Part shown: positions 1 to 9,045 of the stretch, piece after piece
How the letters are laid out: each line of letters opens with the position of its first letter
Position numbering within the stretch: position 1 is the first letter of the stretch
Source of the DNA: Cochliopodium minus
Lineage: Eukaryota > Discosea > Himatismenida > Cochliopodiidae
Assembly (NCBI GenBank): GCA_024220525.1
Contig: JAMYWO010000538.1
Span: forward strand, 1 to 16,347
Direction of reading: 5' to 3'
Length of the DNA stretch: 16,347 nucleotides
Notes under the pieces: generated by a model
Database searches by the model: none
The model's input: the letters and a program-made list of their open reading frames with translations, nothing else
Told to the model about the DNA's origin: nothing
Made by a program: the position numbers and the translations under genes

Positions 1-70
1 TTTTTTATTTTTTATTTTTTATTTTTTATTTTTTATTTTTTATTTTTTATTTTTTATTTTTTATTTTTTA
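1..70 (+). repeat. TTTTTTA heptamer array
   Basis: A nearly perfect 7-bp tandem repeat (TTTTTTA, about ten copies) opens the window and ends just before the first recognisable exon of the PIP-kinase fusion gene. It may continue upstream. It is most likely intronic, since similar T-rich arrays occupy other introns here on the sense strand. Confidence 0.9.
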
Positions 71-86
71 TATTTTTGGCGAAAAG

Positions 87-3000
87 AAGATAAAAAAACC
101 AAATTGGTCTCAAATATCACTTAAAAGAGAAACCGAATTCATTCTTATCGAAAAAGAAATAGAAGTTGCGTATGGAAGTAATTGGATTCACCTCACCGAT
201 CAATTGTACTTTCAAATAAAAACTTTAATTTTTCAAATAATATTTTTTTAAAATTTTTGAAAATTATTTTGGGATAAATTAGCAAACAAACACTTCTACA
301 CCAGGCAATTTCAAATAAGTAACAATTTTTTTTTTGAATTTAAAAAATTTCTTATTAAATTTAAATAATTTTTTTTTTTGAATTTAAAAATTTGATTATT
401 AAATTTAAATAATTTTTTTTTGAATCAAAAATTTAAATATTTTTTTTTTTAATTTTATTATATTTTTTTATATTGAAATTTTATTTATTTTTGAAAATAG
501 TAATGTTGGTCTATGCAAGTATTTGATGTCCAAAGGATCGAACATAATGAGTAAAGATGGAGCAGGATGGACTCCATTACACGTAGCATGTAACATGCCA
601 AACATAGAAGTAGCGGTGTTGTTGATCAAAAGCGGGGCAGGAGTGATGACCATTTCTTCCAGTGGTTCCATTCCCCTTCATTATTTGTCCAGAAGAATTG
701 CATCTAAGGGTCAGGAAGACGCTTTTTTCAAACTCATGTCTCTTATGATCGAGAGTGGTGCAAGTTTAAATGCCCAAAATAACTATGGTGAAACTCCTCT
801 CCACGGGTGATTTTTTTTTAATTTTTATTTTTTTTAAAAGAAAATTTTTTTATTTTATTTTTTGTATTATTTATTTTTTTTTAAAAATTTTTTTTCAATT
901 TTTATTATTTTTATTTTTATTTTTATTTTTATTTCTTAGATTTTCCTATTTTTATTTTTTTTTAATTATTCAGACTATAACAAACTTTTTTTTAAAAAAA
1001 AATTATTTCCTTTCAATAGATGCGTAGTTTCGACAACATCTATCGAGACAGCAAAATACATAATAGAAAACAAAGCTAACATAAACTTGACAAACAAAAA
1101 GGGAGAAACGCCACTCCACTACTCCATCAAAACAAAAAACAAAATGATGACCAGTCTCCTCATTGAATCTGGTGCAGATTTGAGCATTTCCAGTTCTGAA
1201 GGGACCCCTCTTCAAATAGCGATACTGATAAGTGACAATGAAATGGTTGATCATCTTTTAAAACTCCAAAAACTTGGTTCTCCCAACTCTTCTTTTAATT
1301 CCAACAAACCTACTTTTGATGTAAACAACAGTAATGAGAGTGATGGAAAAATTGGAAATCATTCTCCTCCTTCTAATTTATATTCTAACAACAGTAACAT
1401 TCTTTTTTTCTTTTTTAATTTTCTTTTTTGATTTGTTTTAAATTTAATTTTGACAATAGTAATTTTTCTTTTTTTAATTGTTTTATTTTTTTAATTCTTT
1501 TTTAATCATTCTTTTTTATTTTTAAATTTTATTCTAACAACAGTAATATTGTTTTTTTAATTACTTTCTTTCTTAATTATTCTTTTTTACAATTTGTTTT
1601 AATTTTATTCTATTGTAATATTGTTTTTTCTCTTAATAACTTTTTTACAATTTGTTTTATATTTTATTCTAACAACAGTGATGTGTTTTTTAATTATTTT
1701 GTTTTTTAAAAATTTCATTTAATCTTTGTTTTTAATAGGGGTTGTTAGCTTTAGCACCAAAATGTCTGAGATGGGAAGAAACCGATCTTTTATAGGAAGT
1801 TCTTTAAAAGGTTTATCTTGTTTATTTTTAATTTTATTTTATTATTTTTATTTTTATTTTTTATTTTTTTTTTATAATTTTATTTTTTATTTTTTTTTAT
1901 TTTTTTAATTTTAAAATTAAAAATGTTTTATTAAAAGTGAAATCAGATTTTTTGAGTTCTCTTCCCTCAAAAGGAAGTAAAGGAATCAAAATGAAAGAAA
2001 CAGAAATGGACAACTATATCAAATTCATAAAGAACCAATACGGAATCAAAAAGGAAGAATCTTTCTTGGAAGAGTACGACTGTAGCTGTGTTACTTTAAA
2101 CTCTGCAAAGGCAGTGTACGGGCAGCTGTACATCTTTGAGAAGAGTTTTATATTCAAAGGGAATATTTTTGGTTATGATTTCTTGTTTTTGTTGAAAGAT
2201 GTGATTGATATTTCCAAGTTTCATCCTTCTAATTTAATTAACAACAATGGAAATACAAACGGGAACAATATCAACCTTTTCAGTGATATGAAAGAGATTC
2301 CTTCCATGAAAATAGAACTGAAGAATGGAAAGAGATACAGTTTCCATCTCCCTTTCAACTTGGATGGTGTTTACAATATCATCCATTTCTTGTGGGAGAG
2401 GAGAAACTTGCAGGGAGACATTTTGATTGCAGGAAGACCTCTTTCTTCTCTTTTGGGACAAATTAAATATCCTAAAGAGACTTCTCACCTTCGTCTTTCT
2501 TTTCCAACACTCCCTCAATCAGAATCTCTCATTGATTGTAATCCTTTTTTTTTGCTTTTCAAAAATTTTTTTTTACATTTTTTTTTTCTAATTTTTTTTT
2601 TTTATTATAGATTTTGATTGTCATGTTTTTGCAGGACAGAAAGCCTATTCCGGAAAGATGTATATCACAAGCTCTTATTTCATTTTCATGAACAAATCAT
2701 CTAAACTTTCGCCCATTCCCTTTCTTTCTTTTACTTCCATTTTGGATATCAAAAAAGAGCCTAATCTTCAACTTCCTTTGCCAAATTGTTCTCCTTTTTC
2801 TGCAATCACAATTCAAACAGAGAAATTATATCCTGTATATTAATTTTAATTAATATTTTGTTTAATTTTTATTTTTTTTATTTTTCTAAATTTTTTTTTT
2901 GCTAAATTATAATTTTTTTGATTTAATAATCTTATTTAATTATCTTTTACTTTAAACAAATAGTATATCTTCTTTAATTTCGAAGATTTTGAACTTGCTT

Positions 3001-6000
3001 TTCAAAACATGATGAAAATATGGAAGGTGAAAAAATTTAATGTGGATGGAAGAATACCCAGTATCTTAGTCTTTGATGATGGAACCCTTTTTACTGAGAA
3101 ATTAGTTGAAAAATTGAATAAAAATTCTATTTATGGGCATGTTCATATTGCCATTCCAAACAAAGGTAAGCTTTAAACTTTTTTGTTTAATTTTTTAAAG
3201 TAAAACTTTTTGATTTTAGGATTTGCAAACAAGTATGACAGTGGATCAATTAGAGAAAAAAAATTTGAAAAGATGGGATGTATTACAATCAGAGTAGATT
3301 CATACAGTAAACAATCACTTGAAAACAGTTTGTTGATAGGAATCAATGGAGTTCAAAGAGTTTTCTTTCCTCCCTTTTTTGCAGATGAAAATTTGGAAAA
3401 AAGAAAATATTTTCAAATCATTCTTCGTGTTTTAAAGGTGATAGGAGTTGAACATCTTTTTTCTCTGAGTTACCTTCGTGATTACCTTCATCTATGCCCT
3501 ACTCTTTCTTCTAATCCTTCCAATGGCTTTCCCTCTAATGAAAATAATAACAACAAAAAAACATCATCTACTTCTCCTTCCAGTTGGGACAGAATCAACA
3601 GCCTTTCTTCTTTTTTTGGATCAAATCCTTTTTCCCTCAACATTGAGAAAACAGGAAACAAAGAAGAAGGAAATGGAAATTCTCGAAATGAAAGTGGAAA
3701 GAGCAAAGTTACTTTTATAAGTAATACAGAACAAGGGTTCAGAGCATCTTTGAAGATAATCAAAAGACAGATGATAAGAGAAAAGATGATTGAAGAAGAA
3801 GAAATTCCTTATTCTCTTCTACACTCTCACTTGTTTATGCAGTATTTGATAGAACCTTCCATAAAGACGATGGGTTCTCTACATCTTCCCATCTCCAATT
3901 TATCTGATTTCAATGTTCCTTTCATTGATGAAAGAGATGTTATATCTTGTTGTGTAAAATTGCTTCTTTATCAACCTTTGGAACAATATTCTTACAGAAA
4001 AATCAAAATGATCGGAAAGTATTCTTTGTCTCTTCCTTATCTCTCTTCTTCTCTATCCAAAATCGTCTCTCGTAATGTATCTGTCATTCCTGTCTCTGCA
4101 GAAGAATACATCAACATAATGATTAGAAATGGAATGGAAAAGAGGCTCGTTCATGTACTTTCTCAGCTTTACAAGTTTTACGAAGATCTCTGCTCTTCTC
4201 ACTCTTCCTCTCTTCCTTCTTCTCTCAATTCATCCAGAGATAAAATTGATTCTTCCGTGCATTCTTCTTTCATTTCAGAAAATGAATTTGAAGATGTGAA
4301 TGATAATGAAATTGATGATATTTACAGTCCTTTTCTCGTACACAACAAAGAAAATAATCACTTTGATAAATCCTCTTCTCTTAAAATTGATGATTCATCT
4401 AACAGAGAAAGTGAGAATCAACAAGACTTTAATGGTACTTCTTTGTTAATTGATGATTCTTTTGATCCATTGATAGACTCGAATCCTTTGCTTGCTTCTT
4501 CTAATTCTAATTCTGATTTAGAAAAAACAATCAAAAAAGAAACAGATTGTTTGGGTACAAGCGAAACAAATCTTTCAGAAAACTTAACTTTGATTCAAAA
4601 TCAATCAAAATTTCAAACTTTTCAATTTTCTCCTTCTCTCAAAAGAAATGAAAAGATAGATGAAGAAAAAGAATTCGAAAAAAAATTGTTTGGAGAAATA
4701 AAAGATGAAAGTGTGAGCAATATAAAGATAGAGATTGAAAATAATGATGAGAAAGATAGTGTAAATAAAGAGAAATATTCTGTAAATAATAATCTTCCTC
4801 TTCTCAATTCTCATAAAGACAAAAACAATCATTTCTTTCATTCTCTTCCTGATGTTCTTCTTTCTCCAACTTCTTCTCCTTCTATTTCTTCCAATAATCT
4901 TCATTCTGAAGTTTTGAGTACAAAAGATCCCAATCACAACCAAAATCTTGATGTAATCCAAAAGAATACAAAAGACATCGACAATGATAACAAAGATAAT
5001 ACATCTAATAAAGAAAGTAATGTTAACCAGGAGAAAAAGGAAAGTATAACAGAAATGATTTTAAAAGAAGAAGATAAGAAAAGAAAGGAGAAAAAAAACA
5101 AGAATAAGAGAAAACTCTTCAAAAAAGTGATCGGAGACGATGGCACTGTCAAACTCATCATGAAAGGAGAAAAGATCAGCGTGTGCAACGAAGATGAAAG
5201 TGGCATTGAAATAGTGAACGGAAAAGAATCGACTCATTTCCAACAGTTTCTTCTTGATCATAAACCTTCTTTCGTATCGTTACTCTCTTACTTTAATGTT
5301 GAACAAATTTCTTTGATAAAAAAACAGTTTCATAATCTTTCTTCTCTTCAAATCCCCACCAAATCTAAACATGATTCAATACATTCCTTTTCTTCGCCTT
5401 ATAATGTGAATCATCTTAATCATGTTTCTACTAACACTGGTTCTATTGGCAATTACAACAATCTTTTCAATGATAATAAAAAAAATAGCCACAATTCTAT
5501 GTTTCTCATGAACACTTCTCGAAATAGAAATGTTCTTACCAATACTACCGGAAATGTAAATACTTTAAATAATTCAAGTAACAATATCAACAATAGTAAT
5601 AAAAACAATGTAAATAATTTCGAAAAAGAGTATCTTAAAGAAGATGGAGGAGAAACAAAGAAAGAGGAGGAAGAAAACAATGATAATAATAGTAATAGTA
5701 ATAAAAATAACAACAATAATGTAATGAATAATTTTTCAAGCGAAAAAAAAGTAGAAGAAGAAGAAAATGGAAATGGGAGGGTGATAAACAAAAGAGAGTT
5801 CATGAGGGGTCTGGGAATGGTTCTTGGTGACGAAGAATTTGCAAATGCCTTATTCGAAGCGATAGATTACAAAGGAGATGGTGTGATGGATGAAAACGAA
5901 TTTGTCAGTGCGATGTGCATCATGATGAAAGGATCTCAGGAAGAAAAATTGGAATTTGCTTTTCGATTGTATGATCGTGATCATGATGGTAAAATCAAAA

Positions 6001-7739
6001 TGAAGGATGTTCGTGAGATCATTAATGGTGTTAATCGTATTCTTGAAGAGAAATTGAATTTGATTAAATTTGATGATTTACCAAAGTTCCTCTTCCACAA
6101 AATGTTTGATAATAATGAAAATCTCTCCATTGATATCCACAAATTCAAAAAGGTAGCTCTCAAGAATCTTAATTTCATTCAAAGTTTGGGATTACTCTCC
6201 AATCATCCTTCTTCCCCTCTTTTATCCAAAAGCAACAATGACAAAGGTGAAGAAGAAAAAAATGAAGAATTCATCAATTTGAACAAAGAGAAATCAAATG
6301 AGGAAAAGAATGATATCGAATCTGATAAAGAGATGGGTGGGATGGAAAATGAAAAGGAGATAGACATTGTCAACAGACCTAAGAGCCTGGTTATTTCTTT
6401 TGGACATAAAGATTGGATCTTGGTCCAATACATTTTGTTGGGAATAGGAAGATCTGTTGCTGAAATAAATGCTCAATCCACAAGGAATCCTGTCGAAAGT
6501 GATTTTTCTCAATCGATTGAATTTGGTAAAATCAGAATTTTTTTTAATTCTTTTTAACAAACTTTCTTTTAATTAAAGAATTGCCATCTGTTGAAGGAAA
6601 AGTATGGAAATTTGTCAATTCATCTCCTCTCATTTTCAAACAGATTAGAAACTTATTCAAAGTGGATGCAAAGGAGTACATGTTCTCTTTGGGTCCCAAA
6701 AAAATCCTTGGAAATCTCCTTCTAGGTAATTTGTGTGCTCTGGATGAAGTGGTATCAACAGGAAGATCTGGAAGCTTTTTCTTTAAAACACATGATCAAA
6801 AATACTTTATCAAAACTCTCCCTTCTGCTGAAGAATCCTTTTTATTAACATACCTCAAAGATTATTACGAATATGTTCAACAAAACCCGAATACCCTCCT
6901 TCCTCGTTTTTATGTAAAAATTTAATTTATTCTTTTTAATTTCCTCATTTTATTTGCTAACAAATTTATCTTAGGGTCTGTATCAAATCAAACCTCCAGG
7001 AGGGAAATCTATTCCGTTTGTTATCATGTCTAATGTCTTTGATCCAACAATAAGAATAAATGAACAATACGATTTGAAAGGATCTACCCAAAACAGGCAT
7101 GTCTCATCAAACAATCCTGAAGTGGCCAAAAAAGACCTGGATTTTCATCATAAAATCAATTTGGGAAGCTCACGTAAAGCACTTGTTCTAGAACAATTAG
7201 AAAAAGATACTTTTTGGCTTCAATCCAAAAACATTTGTGATTATTCTCTTCTCGTCGGAATTTATTTCACTTCCACCGAAAAAATGAGTAATCAACAGTG
7301 CATGTTGGAAGATAACAATGAAATTTCCATTTTCAAAAAACATTTTGGTGGGATGTTGAGTATTTTGGATGCTGTTGAATATCTCGAACAAACCTCTTCT
7401 CTTTCAAACAATATTTCAGATAACGGTGGAGAAAAAGATGAGGATTCTCCTGAAATTGATAAAAATGAAAATCAAACAAATCAAACAAATCAAATCGAAT
7501 CTGAAGAAGAAAAATACAAGAAATGGGAATATGCTACCGTCGCTATGCAACAAAGAGGTCACTCTTTAGTGATCATTTACACTTTAGGATTGATTGATGT
7601 TTTAACTACTTATGATCTCAAAAAAATGGGAGAACATACTATCAAGTCTATACGTTATGGATCTCAAGGTATAAGTGCAATTCCTTCCAAACCATACCGA
7701 GTCCGTTTTTTGAAATATGTTTCCAATATTATTAATTAA
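87..7739 (+). CDS. Ankyrin-GRAM-GRAM-NmrA-EF-hand-PIP kinase fusion (5' partial)
   Basis: Predicted phosphatidylinositol phosphate kinase with a very large regulatory N-terminus; the 5' end lies outside the window. Exons: 87/90-205, 283-318, 501-806, 1020-1393, 1739-1810, 1938-2537, 2611-2834, 2964-3165, 3220-6525, 6579-6913 and 6975-7739. Every junction is GT-AG, phases match throughout, and the join gives about 2111 codons with no stop until TAA at 7737. Approximate order, counted from the first visible codon: ankyrin repeats 41-240, GRAM-like modules 322-455 and 502-600, NmrA-like fold 605-967, disordered Ser/Asn/Glu linker 970-1330, EF-hand module 1334-1640 with an internal insert, PIP kinase 1702-2111. 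The kinase would phosphorylate phosphatidylinositol phosphate at membranes; the other modules suggest control by lipid, Ca2+ and perhaps a nucleotide cofactor. The domain calls are by motif. That this is one transcript is inferred from frame continuity and the absence of any intergenic gap. The first exon has no Met, and the upstream T-rich array looks like intron. Confidence 0.8.
283..1280 (+). other. Ankyrin repeat region of the PIP-kinase fusion
   Basis: Spread over three exons, the frame reads successive ankyrin consensus pieces: QTLLHQAI (split by the first intron), GWTPLHVAC followed by VAVLLIKSGA, SIPLHYLS followed by LMIESGASLNAQN, GETPLH (broken by an intron just after the His codon), then GETPLHYSIK, LLIESGADL and GTPLQIAI. 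About five to six repeats are recognisable. Several hairpin residues are intact, so the region is probably a folded protein-protein interaction surface. Introns fall inside repeats rather than between them. The 36-nt exon at 283-318 is too short to stand alone, but it restores the start of the first repeat and keeps the phase. Confidence 0.85.
1381..1693 (+). repeat. Degenerate tandem copies of a splice junction inside an intron
   Basis: The exon ends in TATTCTAACAACA and the donor GTAACATTC follows at 1394. Within the 345-nt intron, related words recur: tgacaatagtaatttttc (from 1451), ttctaacaacagtaatattg (from 1542), ttctattgtaatattg (about 1618) and ttctaacaacagtgatgtg (about 1667). The last two also share an upstream acaatttgtttta(a/t) block, giving a degenerate unit of roughly 50-75 bp. 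Each copy carries a CTAAC or GACAA branch-like word, an AG and a GTAAT-like donor. Only the first donor lies before the in-frame stop at 1429-1431. Confidence 0.7.
1990..3030 (+). other. Two GRAM/PH-like modules
   Basis: Two consecutive stretches resemble GRAM domains, which are small PH-like folds that bind membranes. The first (about 2006-2400) contains YDCSCVTLNSAKAVYGQLYI and FIFKGNIFG followed by a LLKDVIDI strand. The second (2611-3020) contains FDCHVF, YSGKMYITSSYFIFMNK and FLSFTSILDIKKE, then IQTEKLYPYIFFNFED ahead of an amphipathic FELAFQNMMKIWK helix. The pattern of acidic start, G-x-(L/M)-Y-I, aromatic-F and an I-x-I/K strand is typical of GRAM. The junction at 2834/2964 rejoins the second module without a phase change. 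Tandem GRAM modules occur in TBC1D8/9-type proteins, but no TBC domain is visible here. Confidence 0.65.
3040..4200 (+). other. NmrA-like NAD(P)-binding-fold domain
   Basis: The translated order matches the NmrA/atypical short-chain dehydrogenase family. A first strand, SILVFDDGTLFTEKLVEKL, is followed by HVHIAIPNKG, then FEKMGCITIRVDSYSKQSLE (the family's 'more-than-gene-dose' segment that precedes GVDxVF), INGVQRVFFPPF, and VLKVIGVEHLFSLS. After a 65-residue Asn/Ser insert come IIKRQMIREKMI, IPYSLLHSHLFMQYL, VPFIDERDVISCCVKLLL, a MIGKYSLSLPYLSSSLSKIV segment and VSVIPVSAEEYI. In active members the first loop carries GxxGxxG; here it reads DDGTLF, so cofactor binding is doubtful. NmrA in fungi senses oxidised dinucleotides and represses a transcription factor, which makes a regulatory rather than enzymatic role plausible. 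Both the family match and the role are judged by eye. Confidence 0.7.
4200..5100 (+). other. Disordered Ser/Asn/Glu/Lys-rich linker
   Basis: Between the NmrA-like fold and the next structured island the frame is open but of low complexity. Ser-Ser-rich stretches come first (HSSSLPSSLNSS), then alternating acidic and Asn runs, and finally a strongly basic lysine run (EEDKKRKEKKNKNKRKLFKK) up to about 5125. Codon phase is unbroken and there is no GT-AG pair that would remove a block cleanly, so it is probably translated. No domain is recognisable. The basic stretch could contact membranes or act as a nuclear-localisation-like signal; that is only inference. Confidence 0.7.
5280..6200 (+). other. 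Calcineurin-B/NCS-like EF-hand module with internal insert
   Basis: Three EF-hand loops can be read. Loop 1 is DYKGDGVMDENE (5865-5900), near canonical with Lys at position 3. Loop 2 is DRDHDGKIKMKD (5973-6008), with Asp at 1, 3 and 5 and Gly at 6, good for Ca2+. Loop 3 is DNNENLSIDIHK (6108-6143), degenerate, lacking the position-12 acidic residue. The connecting segment KGSQEEKLEFAFRLYD is the hallmark of calcineurin B and neuronal calcium sensors. The first helix of the expected leading EF-hand, FNVEQISLIKKQFHNL, lies about 450 nt upstream (5292-5340). The intervening region is an Asn/Ser/Glu insert, after which INKREFMRGLGMVLGDEEF resumes the fold. Probably two functional Ca2+ sites. Confidence 0.8.
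5546..5735 (+). repeat. Asn-codon-rich low-complexity tract
   Basis: Within the EF-hand insert the sense strand is dominated by AAT/AAC/AGT codons (runs such as aataatagtaatagtaataa at about 5684-5703) interrupted by an acidic Glu/Lys patch. This is a coding triplet-rich tract of the type common in AT-rich amoeboid genomes. It stays in frame throughout. Confidence 0.7.
6380..7739 (+). other. Phosphatidylinositol phosphate kinase domain
   Basis: Complete PIP kinase domain of about 410 residues. It opens with GHKDWILVQYILLGIGRSV. The glycine loop is TGRSGSFFF, the ATP-binding Lys is in YFIKTL (codon 6812-6814), and the family block NPNTLLPRFY-GLYQIK is rebuilt exactly across the intron at 6914-6974. 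Further blocks are VIMSNVF, YDLKGST, LEQLEKDTFWL, the catalytic ICDYSLLVGI and the DFG-equivalent LGLIDVL. The activation loop reads KKMGEHTIKSIRYG; a Glu just before His at this place is the type I (PI4P 5-kinase) residue, whereas type II enzymes have Ala, so PtdIns(4,5)P2 synthesis is favoured. A short acidic, Asn-Gln-Thr-rich kinase insert sits at about 7390-7520. The frame ends at TAA with RFLKYVSNIIN, as in the family. Confidence 0.93.
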
Positions 7740-7948
7740 AATTTTTTTTATAAAAAGAAATTTCTTTTTTTTGACATTTGATAAAAAAAAAAAAGGAAAT
7801 TTTATCTTTTTAAATCCTAAAAATCTTTTCCCTCAAAAGATTATTATTTGATCAAAATTTTTAATAGGAATTATCTCAGAAAATCTCTTTTTTTTTTTTT
7901 TTTGAAATTAATTCATTTATTATTAAATTATAAAAAAAAAAAAGAAAA
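7740..7948. other. Intergenic region between PIP kinase and THG1
   Basis: 209 bp of A/T-rich DNA with homopolymer runs of T (around 7888-7903) and A (7932-7943). It must hold the 3' end of the kinase transcript and the promoter of the downstream gene. No canonical AATAAA, TATA-type or other recognisable element stands out, and no open frame of note is present. Confidence 0.6.
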
Positions 7949-8867
7949 ATGGCAAACACTGAATACGAATATGTAAATGTTATTTGATTTTCCCACAATT
8001 CATTTTATATATATTTAGGTTAAACAATTCGAAAATTCAACTGATCAAGAATTATTACCTCATTGTTTTTTGGTTGTAAGAATAGATGGAAAAGGTTTTC
8101 ACAAATTTACAGAAGAACATGAATTTACAAAACCTAATGATGAAAATGGATTGAATTTAATGAATAGAGCTGCTGAAGAAACATTTAAAGCATTTCAAGA
8201 TATCATAATTTCTTTTGTAAATAAAACTTCTTTCCTTTCAAATAATAATCCTTTATCATCATTTAATTAAGATTAATAACGTTATTTAGATCTATATAAT
8301 TTTAAATATTAGGGACATAGTGATGAATATAGTTTTGTTTTGAAAAAAACAACTTCCCTTTATAAAAGAAGAGCAAATAAATTGATAAGTTTATTTGCAT
8401 CACAATTTACAGCATCGTATATCTTTTATTGGAACGAATATTTCACAGATAAAAAACTGAAATATCCACCCATTTTTGATGCAAGAGTAGTATGTTATCC
8501 AAACGAAAAAGTATTGAGAGATTATCTTTCTTGGAGGCAAGCAGATTGCCACATAAACAATCTTTACAACACGTGTTTTTGGTGTTTGGTAAAATCAGGA
8601 ATCTCAAAAACAGAAGCCGAAAAAAAACTTTCAAAAACAGTTTCCAAAGATAAAAACGAACTTTTATTTAATGAATTCAAAATTAATTACAATGATCTTC
8701 CTCCCATTTTCAAGAAAGGAAGCACCATTTACAAAAAATCTCAACTTATCACTTATTTCGATTCCTTTAAGAACCAAAACATGACTAAAACTGAAAAAGT
8801 TGTTGTTTGTGAGAATATTGACATCATTTCCGATAAATTTTGGAAGGAAAATAAATTCTTGGATTGA
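7949..8867 (+). CDS. THG1: tRNA-His guanylyltransferase
   Basis: Adds the extra 5' guanosine (G-1) to tRNA-His by 3'-5' nucleotide transfer, which is needed for histidyl-tRNA synthetase recognition. Exons 7949-7972, 8019-8216 and 8313-8867, all joined in phase 0, give 258 residues, close to the yeast (237) and human (298) proteins. The metal-binding residues are visible: Asp31 in RIDGKGFHKF and Asp78-Glu79 in GHSDEYSF. The latter is split by the second intron, TTT then GGA CAT AGT, which confirms that junction. Later blocks FDARVVCYP, DYLSWRQADCHINNLYNTCF, NELLF, INYNDLPP and KKGSTIY are all family-typical, as is the C-terminal FW motif. The first exon is only 24 nt. The start is the first ATG in frame, in the A-rich context aaagaaaaATGG. 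No disruption is seen. Confidence 0.95.
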
Positions 8868-9040
8868 TCAAATTAAATAATTATTTTTTTTTAATTAGGA
8901 CTATCAAAAGAAACTCTCCATATTTTATTGAGAATCAATCATTTTTTGAGTTTTGAAATGAATTTAAATAATTAATAATTTAAAATAAAAATAAAAAGAA
9001 TAAAATAAAATTTTATTTGAAAATAAATACAAGAATTTCT
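8868..9040. other. Convergent 3' intergenic region
   Basis: 173 bp separates the stop of the guanylyltransferase from the stop of the minus-strand gene. It is A/T-rich, with several AATAAA-like words near 8983-9008 on the plus strand that could serve as poly(A) signals. A pseudo-acceptor (tttttaattag, ending at 8898) is followed by about 60 nt of less A/T-rich sequence, but no donor upstream would join it in frame. The THG1 stop fits the family end, so I treat the stretch as 3' UTR. Confidence 0.5.
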
Positions 9041-9045
9041 TTATT
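9040..9045 (-). terminator. AATAAA overlapping the stop codon
   Basis: On the minus strand the end of the membrane-protein gene reads CAATAAAG, so the TAA stop (9043-9041) lies inside a canonical AATAAA poly(A) word. Further AT-rich sequence follows. If used, cleavage would fall about 10-30 nt after the stop, giving a very short 3' UTR. The word could also be chance in such AT-rich DNA. Confidence 0.35.

Noticed and set aside
73-86. E2F-like word TTTTTGGCGAAAAG near the window start
   Set aside because: It sits at the intron-exon edge inside the giant gene, where the following frame has no start codon, so a promoter role there is unlikely.
4605-5803. Several long minus-strand open frames rich in Phe/Leu/Ile/Ser
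   Set aside because: They are reverse complements of the Glu/Lys/Asn-rich coding strand; composition alone keeps them open, and no domain, start context or splice signal supports them.
8899-8960. Possible extra 3' exon of the guanylyltransferase after an acceptor-like ttaattag
   Set aside because: There is no GT donor before the TGA stop that would join it, and the protein already ends where the family ends.
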